Origin: Deltaproteobacteria bacterium
GTDB taxonomy: Bacteria; Myxococcota; Kuafuiibacteriia; Kuafuiibacteriales; Kuafuiibacteriaceae
Length of the DNA stretch: 64,000 nt
Reading direction: 5' to 3'
NCBI GenBank assembly: GCA_011526105.1
Contig: WYAZ01000073.1
Location: 1 to 64,000 of the forward strand
This document shows positions 24,200 through 33,752 of the stretch, in pieces. How positions within the stretch are numbered: the stretch's first letter is position 1; every line of letters begins with the position of its first letter. Below the pieces are notes generated by a model. That model was not told where the DNA came from, searched no databases, and saw only the letters and a list, made by a program, of their open reading frames with translations. The position numbers and the translations under genes were made by a program.

Positions 24200-26320
24200 G
24201 TGGGGCACGATGCAGGATTGAGCGCACGCGAACCCACAGACCTGTCTCACCGGTCCGACCTCACGCTCTCGGACTTCGTCCTCGCGTTGACGAAGACCAT
24301 CTTGCGACCGGGCGGCTACTCCAAAGATCAGCCGGAGGCGGTGAGGTCCGTCGAGGCCGTCCACAAGGCTTTCTCGGACCTGATGCAAAACCGCGGTTCG
24401 GAGCTCACCTTCGAGCTTTCGGAGCCGCCCAGCAGCCTAGGTCCCCATGACATCCTCATCGACGACGGCCTGAATCAGCAGTTTGCTCGCCAGATCCTGA
24501 GCCAGGGCATCGCGGAGACCTTCGCGGCCAAGCTGGTCGAGTATTTCGTCTCCCAGCGTCTCCTCGTGCTCGTGATGAAGAAGGGAATGGCCAAGAAGGA
24601 CCTCGAGGCCTTTCTCGAGCGGCGAGGCGACCGCGAGCGGCGTGGCCCCAACGACGTCATCCTCGAGACCGCCCACGATCTCGCCCAGCACGGGGTCCAC
24701 AACCTCCTGCTGGTCCCCGACGCCGACCGCCCGGCCGAGCTCAGCGGGCGGGTCTCATGGCGAGCCGAGCTTCTGCTCGCACGAATCGCACGCGAGGCCG
24801 ACGCCATCCCTCAGGTCGCCAAACTGTGGGGGGAAGACCCGGTCGATTTGGCCCGCAAGACCTTCGCTGGCGTATTTGGGAAGCGTCACGTGGTGGAGAC
24901 CCTCTTCGCCGCCGCGGTTCATCTTCCCGAAGTACTTCCGGATGAGCCTATGCAGAAAGAGGTCGACCGAGCACTCCTCGCCTCGCTGCAAGGGAGTCTT
25001 CTGACGGGCTTCACCCAGCGCCTGACCGCGCCGAGCCCGAACGCGAACACGCTGGAGCTCACCCGAACGCACCACTTGATCCAGAAGTGCGCCGCACTCC
25101 TGCTGCACGCGGGCACGCCGGAGGCCCTCGCCGCCCTGGTGCCGCTTCAAGAACGCGGGCTGATCCGAGAGACCGCCATGGACGAACCACAGCGGAAGCT
25201 CATGCGGGCGGCGGCGCTCGCCAAGGCCGCGAGCACCTCGATGACCCGATTCCGAGCGCTGCTCTCCCACGACCACGATGCTCGGCCCTTCGCGAGGCTC
25301 ATCGAAGACCTCGAGCTCTTGACCCTCGGCATCGGACAGCAGCGAGACTTCCGGCAGGCGGCGGCCTTCGCTCGCATCCTGCGCGAGTACGCCGACGGCG
25401 TGGAGCAAGGCCCTCCCGACTCAGCCGCGCTCGCGCGAGCCGCCCTCTCCAGACTCGGCGCCAGCAACCTCGCGCAAGCGCTCCACCGCGCGCTCATCTC
25501 GCCGCGAGAGTCGGGCGGCCGCGCGCAGGAGTTCCTCGCCTTGTTTGAACCCGCGGAGCGGTCCGCCATTCTCAGACAGGTCTTGCGCGACACCCCCGAG
25601 GTGTCTCTCAGGCAGTGGGCGATCGATCAGCTCAGTGAGGTTTCGCCCAAGGTGAGCGGCTTCTTGAGTGAATCGATCGCCACCCCCGGCGTGCAACCGG
25701 GCTTGCTCCGGAGCCTCTTCTCCGTCGCAAGAAAGACACGAGACGTCTCCGCCTTCGATGCGATCGAACGTCACCTCTCGAACTCGAAGGCCCAGTTGAG
25801 AGCCGAGGCCTTGTCCACCCTCATCGAGCTGTCGGTCGAACGAGCCGCGCCAGCCATCGAACGGGGACTCGAGGATCCAACCCCCGAAGTTCGAAAGATC
25901 GCTCTTCCGGCCGTCGGCCAGATCGAGCTCGCGAAACCGCGCACCATGGATCTGCTGCTCGCACTCTCTCAAGATGAGTCGGAGCAGGAAGCCACGCGGG
26001 CTCAGGCGGTGCTCTCTTTGGCGCAGCTCGCGGAGAAGGAGGCCCAGGCCGATGCACGTCCCTCCGTGCTCGAGCGACTCCGCGAGACGGTCGAGGACAA
26101 ACACGGTGGAGCCTTGCGTCGCTTCAAGCGCCTCGCTTCGTCTCGCAAGCCCCCGACCCCCGCCATCCTCGCCGCCACCTGCCGGGCTTTGGGGTTCCTC
26201 GGTGATGCCGAAGACCAAAAGCGTCTTCGCAGCTGTCTACAAGACGACAGCCCCGAGGTTCGGGAAGCGGCTGAGGCCGCCCTCGAGACCATCGGGGCCC
26301 GACTTGGACACGGACACTAG
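24200..26320 (+). CDS. Large HEAT-like repeat protein, function unknown
   Basis: I do not recognise a named family. The 706 residues are almost all helical, without signal peptide or membrane segments. The N-terminal 140 residues form an acidic helical domain (VEAVHKAFSDLMQNRGSEL, LIDDGLNQQFARQILSQGIA). From about residue 470 HEAT-type repeats are clear, for example RAEALSTLIELSVERAAPAI, LEDPTPEVRKIALPAVGQIE and LQDDSPEVREAAEAALETIG. Such solenoids bind proteins. GTG at 24200 is the longest start and a TTG lies 18 bp later. The gene is divergent from the kinase, so a shared signalling role is possible but unproven. Confidence 0.7.
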   Translation: MGHDAGLSAREPTDLSHRSDLTLSDFVLALTKTILRPGGYSKDQPEAVRSVEAVHKAFSDLMQNRGSELTFELSEPPSSLGPHDILIDDGLNQQFARQILSQGIAETFAAKLVEYFVSQRLLVLVMKKGMAKKDLEAFLERRGDRERRGPNDVILETAHDLAQHGVHNLLLVPDADRPAELSGRVSWRAELLLARIAREADAIPQVAKLWGEDPVDLARKTFAGVFGKRHVVETLFAAAVHLPEVLPDEPMQKEVDRALLASLQGSLLTGFTQRLTAPSPNANTLELTRTHHLIQKCAALLLHAGTPEALAALVPLQERGLIRETAMDEPQRKLMRAAALAKAASTSMTRFRALLSHDHDARPFARLIEDLELLTLGIGQQRDFRQAAAFARILREYADGVEQGPPDSAALARAALSRLGASNLAQALHRALISPRESGGRAQEFLALFEPAERSAILRQVLRDTPEVSLRQWAIDQLSEVSPKVSGFLSESIATPGVQPGLLRSLFSVARKTRDVSAFDAIERHLSNSKAQLRAEALSTLIELSVERAAPAIERGLEDPTPEVRKIALPAVGQIELAKPRTMDLLLALSQDESEQEATRAQAVLSLAQLAEKEAQADARPSVLERLRETVEDKHGGALRRFKRLASSRKPPTPAILAATCRALGFLGDAEDQKRLRSCLQDDSPEVREAAEAALETIGARLGHGH

Positions 26321-26355
26321 AGGCCGGTAACCCGAGAGGGAGCCCCGGCATATCC

Positions 26356-27807
26356 ATGGCTCAGGAGGCCGAGGGCATGCGAATCGTCATCATCGGAAAC
26401 GGGGTCGCGGGTATGGAAGCCGCGCTGACCATCCGCGAACGAGACGCCAAAGCCAAGATCAGCATCGTTTCGGAGGAATCGGATCACTTCTTCTCTCGGA
26501 CTGCGCTCATGTGGGTCGCCTCGGGGCAGCTCAGCCACCAGTGCATCGAGCCTCTCGAAAGAGACGTCTACCCACGTATGGGTTTTGAGCGCGTGCGCGC
26601 CCGAGCGCTTGGCGTGGACATCGAGGCGCAGACGGTAGAGCTCGCGGGGGGACGCCCCGCTCTGCCCTACGACCGGCTGCTCATCGCCTGCGGCTCGAGG
26701 CCGCGTCCGGGTCCTTGGCCGGGGACAGAGCTCGACGGCGTGGGACACTTCGTCACGCTGCAAGATCTCGAGTGGTTCGAGGCCGAGCTTCACGGCGGAC
26801 CGGGAAAGAAGGGCCGGCCCCAAAATCCCGACGCCCACCTCGAAGCGAGCAGCCAAAACTCCCCCTATCTGCCGCGCAAAGTGCTTCGCGCTCAGCGTAA
26901 CGGGCGTCCACCGGCGCACCCCGCGGTCGTCGGCGGCGGGCTCATTGGCATCGAGGCGGTCGAGGTCCTCGCGGCGGCGGGCATCGAGACGCACTTCTTC
27001 ATCCGAGAACCCTGGTTCTGGCCCATCGCGCTCGATGATCGCGAATCGGGCTTCGTCACGCGCCGCATGCAAGACCACGGAGTCAAGGTCCACCTGAGCG
27101 AGAACATCGAACGCCTCGACGGCACCACCTCGGTGGAGCACATCCACACCGACCGCGGCCAGTACCCAGCCGACCTCGTGGTGGTGGCGATCGGCGTCAT
27201 GCCCAACACCGACTGGCTCGAAAGCAGCGCCATCAAACGAGACGCCGCCGGCGGTCTGGTAGTGGACCAGGGTCTCGAGTGCAGCGCCCAAAACGTCTTT
27301 GCGGCGGGTGATTGCGCCTCGGTGCGGTGGTGGAACGGCGCCCATCGCCCCGAACAACTCTGGTACACGGCGCGCGATCAGGGGCGCCTCGCCGCCCGCC
27401 GCATGCTCGGAGACCAGGTGAGCTACCAACGCGGGGTGCTCTACAACTCCGCCAAGCTGATGGATCTCGAGTACACCACCGTCGGCCTGGTCAACATGAA
27501 CATCGAGGGAGAACAGAACTGGTACTTCGAGGAGCGAGGCCGCGTCAGCAGCACGACCCGCATCACCGTGGCCGAGGGTCGGGTCATCGGCTTCAACTTT
27601 CTCGGCCGACGCTGGGAACACACGGTCTTGACGCGATGGATCGAAGAGCGCCGCGCGCTGCCTTGGGTGCTCGAGCATCTCGGGCAAGCCTGCTTCGACA
27701 CCGAGCTGACCCCGCCGCTTCAAATCAGCCAGGCCGAAAAAGACGCGCCGCTGTTCGGCCCGGCGCCCAGCGTCATGAAGGAGACCACGCGCGCGCCGCT
27801 GGCGTGA
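26356..27807 (+). CDS. FAD-dependent pyridine-nucleotide oxidoreductase
   Basis: The 483 residues have a two-dinucleotide fold: FAD GxGxxG as IGNGVAGMEAA near residue 13, NAD(P) motif VVGGGLIGIEAVEVL near residue 195, and the late FAD motif VFAAGDCASVRW. It resembles the reductase half of the NirB/NADH-dependent class without CxxC redox cysteines. A 35-residue polar insert (around 155-190, rich in Gly, Pro, Asn, Lys) splits the first fold. It lies 15 bp upstream of the membrane 4Fe-4S protein, suggesting that it feeds electrons from NAD(P)H to that partner. Confidence 0.82.
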   Translation: MAQEAEGMRIVIIGNGVAGMEAALTIRERDAKAKISIVSEESDHFFSRTALMWVASGQLSHQCIEPLERDVYPRMGFERVRARALGVDIEAQTVELAGGRPALPYDRLLIACGSRPRPGPWPGTELDGVGHFVTLQDLEWFEAELHGGPGKKGRPQNPDAHLEASSQNSPYLPRKVLRAQRNGRPPAHPAVVGGGLIGIEAVEVLAAAGIETHFFIREPWFWPIALDDRESGFVTRRMQDHGVKVHLSENIERLDGTTSVEHIHTDRGQYPADLVVVAIGVMPNTDWLESSAIKRDAAGGLVVDQGLECSAQNVFAAGDCASVRWWNGAHRPEQLWYTARDQGRLAARRMLGDQVSYQRGVLYNSAKLMDLEYTTVGLVNMNIEGEQNWYFEERGRVSSTTRITVAEGRVIGFNFLGRRWEHTVLTRWIEERRALPWVLEHLGQACFDTELTPPLQISQAEKDAPLFGPAPSVMKETTRAPLA

Positions 27808-27822
27808 GGCGCGCTCATTCCC

Positions 27823-28920
27823 ATGGATCAACAAGGACAGAACGGGCTTCTGCGAACGTTCCGAGAGAGCTGGCGCAACCGCGGTCCGATCGGCCTCGTG
27901 ACGTCCGGCGGGCTCATCAGCTTCTACCTGCTCCTCTACTTCACCGATCGCATCGACCCGATCGCGGCGTCGCTCGGGTTCAGGAGCAAGTGGCTGTTTT
28001 ACGGCTTTGTCTACTGCCTCTTGATGATCGCGGGCGCGGCCTACTACCTCTCCAAACACGGAAACAGCCGCTACAATCGCGTTCGGATCGCGACCAACGT
28101 CGGCGTTCAGGTCGCGTTGGCCTTCACCTTGCCCCTCGTGATGCCCATGTTCGGTCAGCCCGAGTTCTACTTCTCCTACGTGTGGCCGCTCGACTGGTAC
28201 AAGCTGCACCCACAGACGCTGCAGGCGGTGCCGGTGTACCTCGCGGTCTACAGCCTCGGCACTGCGCTGCTCGCGGCCCCTCTGCTCGCGTACTTCTTCG
28301 GCAAACGTTGGTACTGTTCCTGGGTCTGCGGCTGCGGAGGGCTGGCCAACACCTTTGGTGATCCGTGGCGGCACCTCACCTCCAACTCGACGCGCTCTTG
28401 GCGCTTCGAGAAGTTCTTCGTGCACGCGGTGATGTTTGTCGCGGTGATCTCCACCTTCCTCCTCTTCCTCGTGCACTTCGTGAACGAGCCGAGCTCGGCG
28501 TTTCACACCTACGTCGCTGGCGATCAGTGGTGGTCGATGAAGCGCCTCTACGGCGCGGTGGTGGGCTCTATCCTCGCGGGGGTCGTCGGCACCGGCCTCT
28601 ATCCCATCTTCGGACCGCGGGTCTGGTGCCGAAACTTCTGCCCCATGGCGGCCATGCTCGGGCTCTTTCAGAAGCTCGGTCGCTTTCGGATCGCGGTGAA
28701 GCCAAACATGTGCATCTCGTGCGGCAACTGCACCACCTACTGCGAGATGGGCATCGACGTGCGGAGCTACGCGCAGTCGAACCAGAGCTTCACTCGGGCC
28801 GCCTGCGTCGGCTGCGGGATGTGCGCGCACATGTGCCCGCGCGGGGTGCTGAAGCTCGAGAACGCACCTCGGCTTCAGCCCGAGAAGCGGCGCCAGGGAC
28901 TGCCGATCGTCGATCTGTAG
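27823..28920 (+). CDS. Membrane 4Fe-4S protein, NapH/NosR/CcoG-like
   Basis: This 365-residue protein has about six hydrophobic segments and the paired Cys motifs of the NapH/NosR class (WYCSWVCGCGG and VWCRNFCPM). After them come two ferredoxin-type 4Fe-4S sites, CISCGNCTTYCEMG and CVGCGMCAHMCPRG, near the C-terminus. Members carry electrons across or along the membrane. Here the donor is probably the upstream flavoprotein. The acceptor is unknown, since no nap, nos or cco genes are nearby. Confidence 0.82.
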   Translation: MDQQGQNGLLRTFRESWRNRGPIGLVTSGGLISFYLLLYFTDRIDPIAASLGFRSKWLFYGFVYCLLMIAGAAYYLSKHGNSRYNRVRIATNVGVQVALAFTLPLVMPMFGQPEFYFSYVWPLDWYKLHPQTLQAVPVYLAVYSLGTALLAAPLLAYFFGKRWYCSWVCGCGGLANTFGDPWRHLTSNSTRSWRFEKFFVHAVMFVAVISTFLLFLVHFVNEPSSAFHTYVAGDQWWSMKRLYGAVVGSILAGVVGTGLYPIFGPRVWCRNFCPMAAMLGLFQKLGRFRIAVKPNMCISCGNCTTYCEMGIDVRSYAQSNQSFTRAACVGCGMCAHMCPRGVLKLENAPRLQPEKRRQGLPIVDL

Positions 28921-28926
28921 GCGCGT

Positions 28927-29925
28927 CTAAGGGCGGCGACGAGCGAGGGCGTTCTCGACCAGCACATTCACCAGCGCTCGAAAGTCATAGCCCGCCGCCG
29001 CCGCCGCCTGAGGCAGAAGCGACGTGGGTGTGAGCCCGGGGATGGTGTTGGTCTCGAGGAGATAAGCGTGCCCCGCTTGGTCGACGAGTACGTCGCTGCG
29101 GCTCATGTCTCTGAGATCGAGCGCGCGGTGGGCGGTCAAGGCGTGCTTCTGGATGAGATCACGAAGCGCTTCCGGGATCTCCGCCGGCGTGATCTCTTTG
29201 GTCGCGCCGGGCGTATACTTCGCCTCGAGGTCGAAATACGCGTACTTGTCCCCGGGAATGATCTCGGTGACCGGCAGCGCGATGGTCCTTGATTCGCGGG
29301 CCACATCGAGCACGGCACAGGTAAACTCGCGCCCGCGGATCTTCTTCTCGGCGAGGACTTCGCTCTCTTTCTCGAAGTACTGATCGAGCACCTCTCGCGC
29401 GGCCGTCGCGCAGTCGGGAAACGCGATGCCGTAGCTCGAGCCTTCGCGCGCCCGCTTGAGCACACACGGGAAGCCGAGATGCTGTTCGATGTCCTCGAGG
29501 ATGGCTTCGGCGTCGTTCGGCCACCGAGACCGCTGGATGACCCTAAACGGCGGCGTGGGGATGCCGGCGGTGGTGTAGATGAGCTTGGTGCGCGGCTTGT
29601 CCATCGCGAGCGCGCTGCCGAGGACGCCGGAGCCGGTGTACGGGATGCCAGCGGTGTCGAGGCACCCCTGCATGGCGCCGTCCTCGCCACCCGGCCCATG
29701 CAGCGCGATGAACACCACGTCAGCCTGGGCCTTGAGTGCATCGAGCGCCGCGCCCACGTGTTCGTGGAGCACGTCGCCGAGCTTCCAGCGCCCATCTCGC
29801 TGGATGACGACCGCGAGGGGCTCGTCACCTTCGAGGGACGAGAGCACCTGACGACCACTGGAAAGGGAGATGTCGTGTTCGGAGGACCGACCGCCCATGA
29901 GGACGGCGATGCGCGGCGCTGCCAT
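28927..29925 (-). CDS. ddl: D-alanine--D-alanine ligase
   Basis: This ATP-grasp enzyme makes the D-Ala-D-Ala dipeptide of peptidoglycan. The 332 residues show IAVLMGGRSSEHDISLSSG, FIALHGPGGEDGAMQG, YTGSGVLGSALAMDK, the ATP-grasp Lys in PCVLKRAREGSSYG, and the C-terminal YLLETNTIPGLTPTSLLPQ. ATG at 29925 fits the family N-terminus, and a TTG seven codons upstream is possible. It follows ffh by 107 bp. The end is 6 bp from the convergent 4Fe-4S gene. Confidence 0.93.
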   Translation of the reverse strand: MAAPRIAVLMGGRSSEHDISLSSGRQVLSSLEGDEPLAVVIQRDGRWKLGDVLHEHVGAALDALKAQADVVFIALHGPGGEDGAMQGCLDTAGIPYTGSGVLGSALAMDKPRTKLIYTTAGIPTPPFRVIQRSRWPNDAEAILEDIEQHLGFPCVLKRAREGSSYGIAFPDCATAAREVLDQYFEKESEVLAEKKIRGREFTCAVLDVARESRTIALPVTEIIPGDKYAYFDLEAKYTPGATKEITPAEIPEALRDLIQKHALTAHRALDLRDMSRSDVLVDQAGHAYLLETNTIPGLTPTSLLPQAAAAAGYDFRALVNVLVENALARRRP

Positions 29926-30032
29926 GATGCGCAAGTTGTACTGCAACTCGAGATCCGCCGGAAGAGACTACCGATTTGTCGGCTTGCAGGGCGCCCGACC
30001 GGGACGCGCGAGGTGAATTCGACCCTCTGGGC

Positions 30033-31403
30033 TCAGCGCCCAAACGGAGGCATTCCGCCTCCCCCGCCCATGCCTCGCATCAGGCCCTTGAGCCCGCCGG
30101 GCCCCATCTTGGAGAGCTTCTTCATCATCTTCTGGGCGTCGGTGAAGCGCTTCAGAAACCCGTTGACCTCGGCCACGGTGGTCCCGCTGCCGCTCGCGAT
30201 TCGCTTCCGGCGGTTGCCGTTCAAGACGCTGGGCTTCTGCCGTTCGAGCGGGGTCATGGAGTTGATGATCGCCTCCACGCGCCGCATCTCCTTGTCGGGG
30301 TCGGGGCCGGAGGCGCCCATCTTGCGCATGGCCTGCTCTACGCCGGGGATCATCTTGAGCAGGTCCTTCATGTCGCCCATCTGGCGCATCATCTTCATCT
30401 GATCGCGGAAGTCCTCGAGCGTGAACTCGGCCTTCTTGATCTTCTTGGCCATCTTTTCGGCCTGAACCTGGTCGAAGTTCTCCTGGCTCTTCTCGATGAG
30501 CGACATGACATCGCCCATGCCGAGGATGCGCTGCGCCACCCGGTCGGGGTGGAACGGCTCGAGCTTGTCCATCTTCTCGCCGCTGCCCACGAACAGGATG
30601 GGCGCGCCGGTGACCTTGCGAACGGAGAGCGCCGCGCCGCCGCGCGCGTCGCCGTCCATCTTGCTCATGATGACGCCGTCGATGCCGATCTGGCTCTGAA
30701 ACTGCTCCGCGACGTTCACCGCGTCTTGGCCGGTCATCGCATCGACGACGAGCACCGAGTAGTGCGGCTCCACCGCTTCCTTGAGCTCCCTGAGCTCCTC
30801 CATGAGCTCGAGGTCGATGGCGAGTCGGCCCGCGCTGTCGAAGATGAGAACGTCCTGACCCTCGACGCTCGCGCGCTCGAGCGCCGCTTTGGCGTTCTCG
30901 AGCACGCTCTGCTTCGATTGGGTGTCGAAGCAGTCCACGCCTACTTGGGCGGCCAAGGTCTGAAGCTGCTTGATCGCGGCCGGCCGCGCGATGTCGGCCG
31001 GAACGAGCAGCGGGACCCTTTTTTCGGCCTTGAGCCGCAGCGCGAGCTTGCCAGAGGTGGTGGTCTTGCCGGAGCCCTGAAGCCCCATCAAAAGAATGAT
31101 GATCGGCGGCTTCTTCTTGAGATCGAGCGCGACGTGCGCCCCTCCCATGGTCTTCGTGAGCTCTTCGCTCACCACCCGAATGAACTCCTGGGCCGGGGTG
31201 AGCGCGGCCATGACCTCGCGCCCGAGCGCCCGAGCCTTCACGTCCGCGATGAACTCTTTCACCACTTTGAAGTGAACGTCCGCTTCGAGCAGCGAGAGCC
31301 GCACGTCGCGCAGAGCGTCCTCGATGTTCTTCTCGGAGAGCGTGCCCTGGCCCCGCAGCTTCTTCAGCGTCTCGGAGAACTTGTCTTGAAGGCTCTCGAA
31401 CAT
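30033..31403 (-). CDS. ffh: Signal recognition particle protein Ffh
   Basis: This GTPase binds signal sequences with SRP RNA and targets ribosomes to FtsY. The 456 residues contain the N domain, the G domain with P-loop MGLQGSGKTTT, ADIARPAAIKQL, DSAGRL (Ser where most Ffh have Thr), SKMDGDARGG (usually TKxDG) and the closing GEKMDKLEPFHPDR, and a Met-rich M domain with FRDQMKMMRQMG and RRKRIASGSG. The two substitutions are conservative. It lies 9 bp after the acyl-CoA dehydrogenase gene, an odd operon partner. Confidence 0.95.
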   Translation of the reverse strand: MFESLQDKFSETLKKLRGQGTLSEKNIEDALRDVRLSLLEADVHFKVVKEFIADVKARALGREVMAALTPAQEFIRVVSEELTKTMGGAHVALDLKKKPPIIILLMGLQGSGKTTTSGKLALRLKAEKRVPLLVPADIARPAAIKQLQTLAAQVGVDCFDTQSKQSVLENAKAALERASVEGQDVLIFDSAGRLAIDLELMEELRELKEAVEPHYSVLVVDAMTGQDAVNVAEQFQSQIGIDGVIMSKMDGDARGGAALSVRKVTGAPILFVGSGEKMDKLEPFHPDRVAQRILGMGDVMSLIEKSQENFDQVQAEKMAKKIKKAEFTLEDFRDQMKMMRQMGDMKDLLKMIPGVEQAMRKMGASGPDPDKEMRRVEAIINSMTPLERQKPSVLNGNRRKRIASGSGTTVAEVNGFLKRFTDAQKMMKKLSKMGPGGLKGLMRGMGGGGGMPPFGR

Positions 31404-31412
31404 GACTAAACC

Positions 31413-32543
31413 TCAACTTCCGAGGATGCTCCGCGACAACACGAGTCGCTGAATCTCGGTGGTGCCCTCGTAGATACGCAGAGCGCGGACCTCGCGATAG
31501 AGCCGCTCGACCGGGGTTCCGCGCTTCACGCCCAGACCTCCGTGGATCTGCACCGCGCGATCGACCACGCGCTGCGCGGTCTCGGTCGCCAGCATCTTGG
31601 CCGCGCTGGCGTAGCGACCGGCGTTTGCCTCATCCCCCACATCGCGCGCATAGGCCGCGCGATAGACGAGCAGACGCGCCGCTTCGAGTTCGGCCCAGCT
31701 GTCCGCGAGGTAGGCCTGAATCTGCTGGAACGTGGAGATGCTTTTTCCAAACTGCGCTCGGGCCTTGGCACGCATGACCGCCTCATCGAGCGCGCGCTGG
31801 GCCATACCCACCGCCGCCGCACCGACCGTGCAGCGAAAGCGGTCGAGCGTCTGCATCGCGATCTTGAATCCCTGTCCGAGCTCCCCGATGAGCGCGGCCT
31901 GAGGCACCCGCGCGCCCTCAAGGGCGATGGCCCCCGAGGGATGCGGAGCCATGATCTCGTAACGCTCGAGCAACTTCACTTGCGCGGCCGGGACGAGGAA
32001 GCAGGAGAGCCCGCGGCTGCCCTCAGGGCTGGTGCGCGCGAAGACGGTGTAGAAGTCGGCGATGCCAGCGTTGGTGATGAAGCACTTCTCGCCGCTCAGC
32101 ACCCACTCGTCACCTTGGCGCTCGGCCCGGGTCGAGATGGCGCCCACGTCGCTGCCCGCTTCGGGCTCGGTGATGGCGATGGCCGCGATGGCGCGCCCGG
32201 TCCGCACACGCTCGCACCACTCCGTCTTTTGGGCCTCCGCGCCGGCCAGCGCGATGGGGCCGTAGCCCAGCCCTTGCAGCGCGAGCATCGAATCCGCGAC
32301 GCCGCTCCCGTAGGCCACCGCCTCGCGCAGGACACAAAGCGCGCGCACGTCGAGCGCCACGCCCGCATCGAGCAAGCCTTCGGCCCCGAGCGCCCGCGTG
32401 ATCTCTTTGGCGAACTCATCCGAGTGCTCGTGCTCTCGCGGCAAGACCTTGTCTCTGACGAAGGCCCGCACCCGAGCCTCGAGCGCCACATGCCGTGGCT
32501 CGAGACGAAGGTCGACGAGGGCGCTGGTGGTCTCCTGGTGCAT
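31413..32543 (-). CDS. Acyl-CoA dehydrogenase family protein
   Basis: This FAD enzyme probably oxidises an acyl-CoA at the alpha-beta position. The 376 residues have the family signatures [38 protein letters not shown], the [18 protein letters not shown] helix and QIHGGLGV. The catalytic Glu is in [13 protein letters not shown] near the C-terminus. It lies 1 bp after the crotonase gene in the SDR-RidA-crotonase-dehydrogenase operon, so its substrate is probably an intermediate of the same, possibly aromatic-derived, pathway. Confidence 0.9.
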   Translation of the reverse strand: MHQETTSALVDLRLEPRHVALEARVRAFVRDKVLPREHEHSDEFAKEITRALGAEGLLDAGVALDVRALCVLREAVAYGSGVADSMLALQGLGYGPIALAGAEAQKTEWCERVRTGRAIAAIAITEPEAGSDVGAISTRAERQGDEWVLSGEKCFITNAGIADFYTVFARTSPEGSRGLSCFLVPAAQVKLLERYEIMAPHPSGAIALEGARVPQAALIGELGQGFKIAMQTLDRFRCTVGAAAVGMAQRALDEAVMRAKARAQFGKSISTFQQIQAYLADSWAELEAARLLVYRAAYARDVGDEANAGRYASAAKMLATETAQRVVDRAVQIHGGLGVKRGTPVERLYREVRALRIYEGTTEIQRLVLSRSILGS

Positions 32544-32544
32544 C

Positions 32545-33342
32545 CTACTTGCCCTCGAACTTGGGCGGCCGCTTCTTTACGAACGAGCGATGGAACTCCT
32601 TGAAGTCGTCCGCCAACATGCAGATCGTCTGAGCGCGAGCCTCCATGTCGATGGCGGTGTAGAGATCGGCCGCCAGGTGGTTGTTCAGAAGCTCCTTGGT
32701 CATACCCAGCGAGAAGCTCGGCCCCTCCACGAGCCTCTGGGCCCAGGCCTTCGCCTCCGACAGGAGGGCGTCCTTTTCGACCACCCGGTTGTAGAGCCCG
32801 AGTCGCTCCGCGTCGTCGGAGCTCACTTTGTCGCCAAAGAGCAGCATCTCGGTGGCTTTGGACAGGCCCACGACGCGCGGCAACAGATACGCTGCGCCCA
32901 TGTCCGCGCCGGTGAGGCCGACCTTCGTGAACAAAAACGCAATGCTCGCACCCTTGGCCGCGATGCGGAGATCCGCCGCCAGCGCGATGACCGCGCCCGC
33001 GCCCGCCGCAGTGCCGTTGATCGCCGCGATGATCGGCTTTCGGAGACGCCGCATGTTCTTGATGAGGTCGCCCGTCATTCGCGCAAACGCGGTCATGTCC
33101 GCCGCTCCGTAGGTCACGAGCTCACCGATGATCTCGTGTACGTCGCCTCCGGAGCAGAAGCCCTTTCCGTTCCCGGTCACGATCACGACCTTCACTCGAT
33201 CATCGGTCTCGAACTCGACAAAGAGGTCGCGAAGGCGCGCGTAGATGTCGAAGGTGAGGCTGTTCAGTCGATCCGGCCGATCGAGCGTGACGGTGGCGAC
33301 ACCGAGGTCAACGGCCACATCGAGACCCGGCACCGCGGTCAT
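32545..33342 (-). CDS. Crotonase-family enzyme (atypical enoyl-CoA hydratase-like)
   Basis: This 265-residue crotonase fold has the CoA oxyanion segments GNGKGFCSGGD and NGTAAGAGAVIAL. The two Glu residues of classic hydratases are absent: aligned with rat enoyl-CoA hydratase from memory, Glu144 falls on Val118 and Glu164 on Lys140. Asp147 in TGADMGAAYLLPRVVG instead aligns with the catalytic Asp of PaaG-type isomerases. Isomerase, ring-hydrolase or thioesterase chemistry is therefore more likely than hydration. The ATG overlaps the RidA stop (ATGA). Confidence 0.82.
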   Translation of the reverse strand: MTAVPGLDVAVDLGVATVTLDRPDRLNSLTFDIYARLRDLFVEFETDDRVKVVIVTGNGKGFCSGGDVHEIIGELVTYGAADMTAFARMTGDLIKNMRRLRKPIIAAINGTAAGAGAVIALAADLRIAAKGASIAFLFTKVGLTGADMGAAYLLPRVVGLSKATEMLLFGDKVSSDDAERLGLYNRVVEKDALLSEAKAWAQRLVEGPSFSLGMTKELLNNHLAADLYTAIDMEARAQTICMLADDFKEFHRSFVKKRPPKFEGK

Positions 33343-33752
33343 GCCCGACTCCGCGCGGGGATGACCGCGTCGGCCGCGATCTCGACCTTGGCCCCCGACT
33401 CGACGAGGCCCGCGACCTCGACCAGCGCCATGGCGGGGAAGTGGCGGCCGAGTTCGGCGCGGTAGGCGCGTCCGATCTCTTTGATGTGCTTGCCGTAGCT
33501 CTTCTTGTTCGTGACGTAGATGGTGAGTCGGCAGATGTGCTCGGCGTGGCCGCCGGCCTCTCGAACCACCGTCACCACGTTCTTCAGCGCCTGATGAAAC
33601 TGCCCGGGCAGGTCTTCGGAGACGAGTTCCTCGGTCTCATCCCAGCCAATTTGGCCGGCCACGAACAAGAGCCGCCCCGGCTCGGCGAGCACGCCATTGG
33701 CGTAGCCGCGGGGACGCTTCCAGGACCTGGGGTTGATGAGTTCGTGTGCCAT
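33339..33752 (-). CDS. RidA/YjgF-family protein lacking the deaminase Arg
   Basis: The 137 residues form a RidA fold (FVAGQIGWDETEELV, FHQALKNVVTVVREAGG, ICRLTIYVTN, FPAMALVEVAGLVESGAKVE). Canonical RidA has Arg105 in PARSCVEV for imine hydrolysis, and here the stretch reads FPAMALVEV, so that Arg is missing. Enamine deamination by the known mechanism is unlikely. The ATG directly follows the SDR stop and the stop overlaps the crotonase start, so it is tightly built into the catabolic operon and may act on a CoA-thioester intermediate. Confidence 0.85.
   Translation of the reverse strand: MAHELINPRSWKRPRGYANGVLAEPGRLLFVAGQIGWDETEELVSEDLPGQFHQALKNVVTVVREAGGHAEHICRLTIYVTNKKSYGKHIKEIGRAYRAELGRHFPAMALVEVAGLVESGAKVEIAADAVIPARSRA

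Noticed and set aside
26317-28830. Minus-strand open frame of 837 codons opposite the flavoprotein and Fe-S genes
   Set aside because: It is opposite two clear genes and its translation is low-complexity (rich in Arg, His, Glu, Val) with no motif; this is typical noise in GC-rich DNA.
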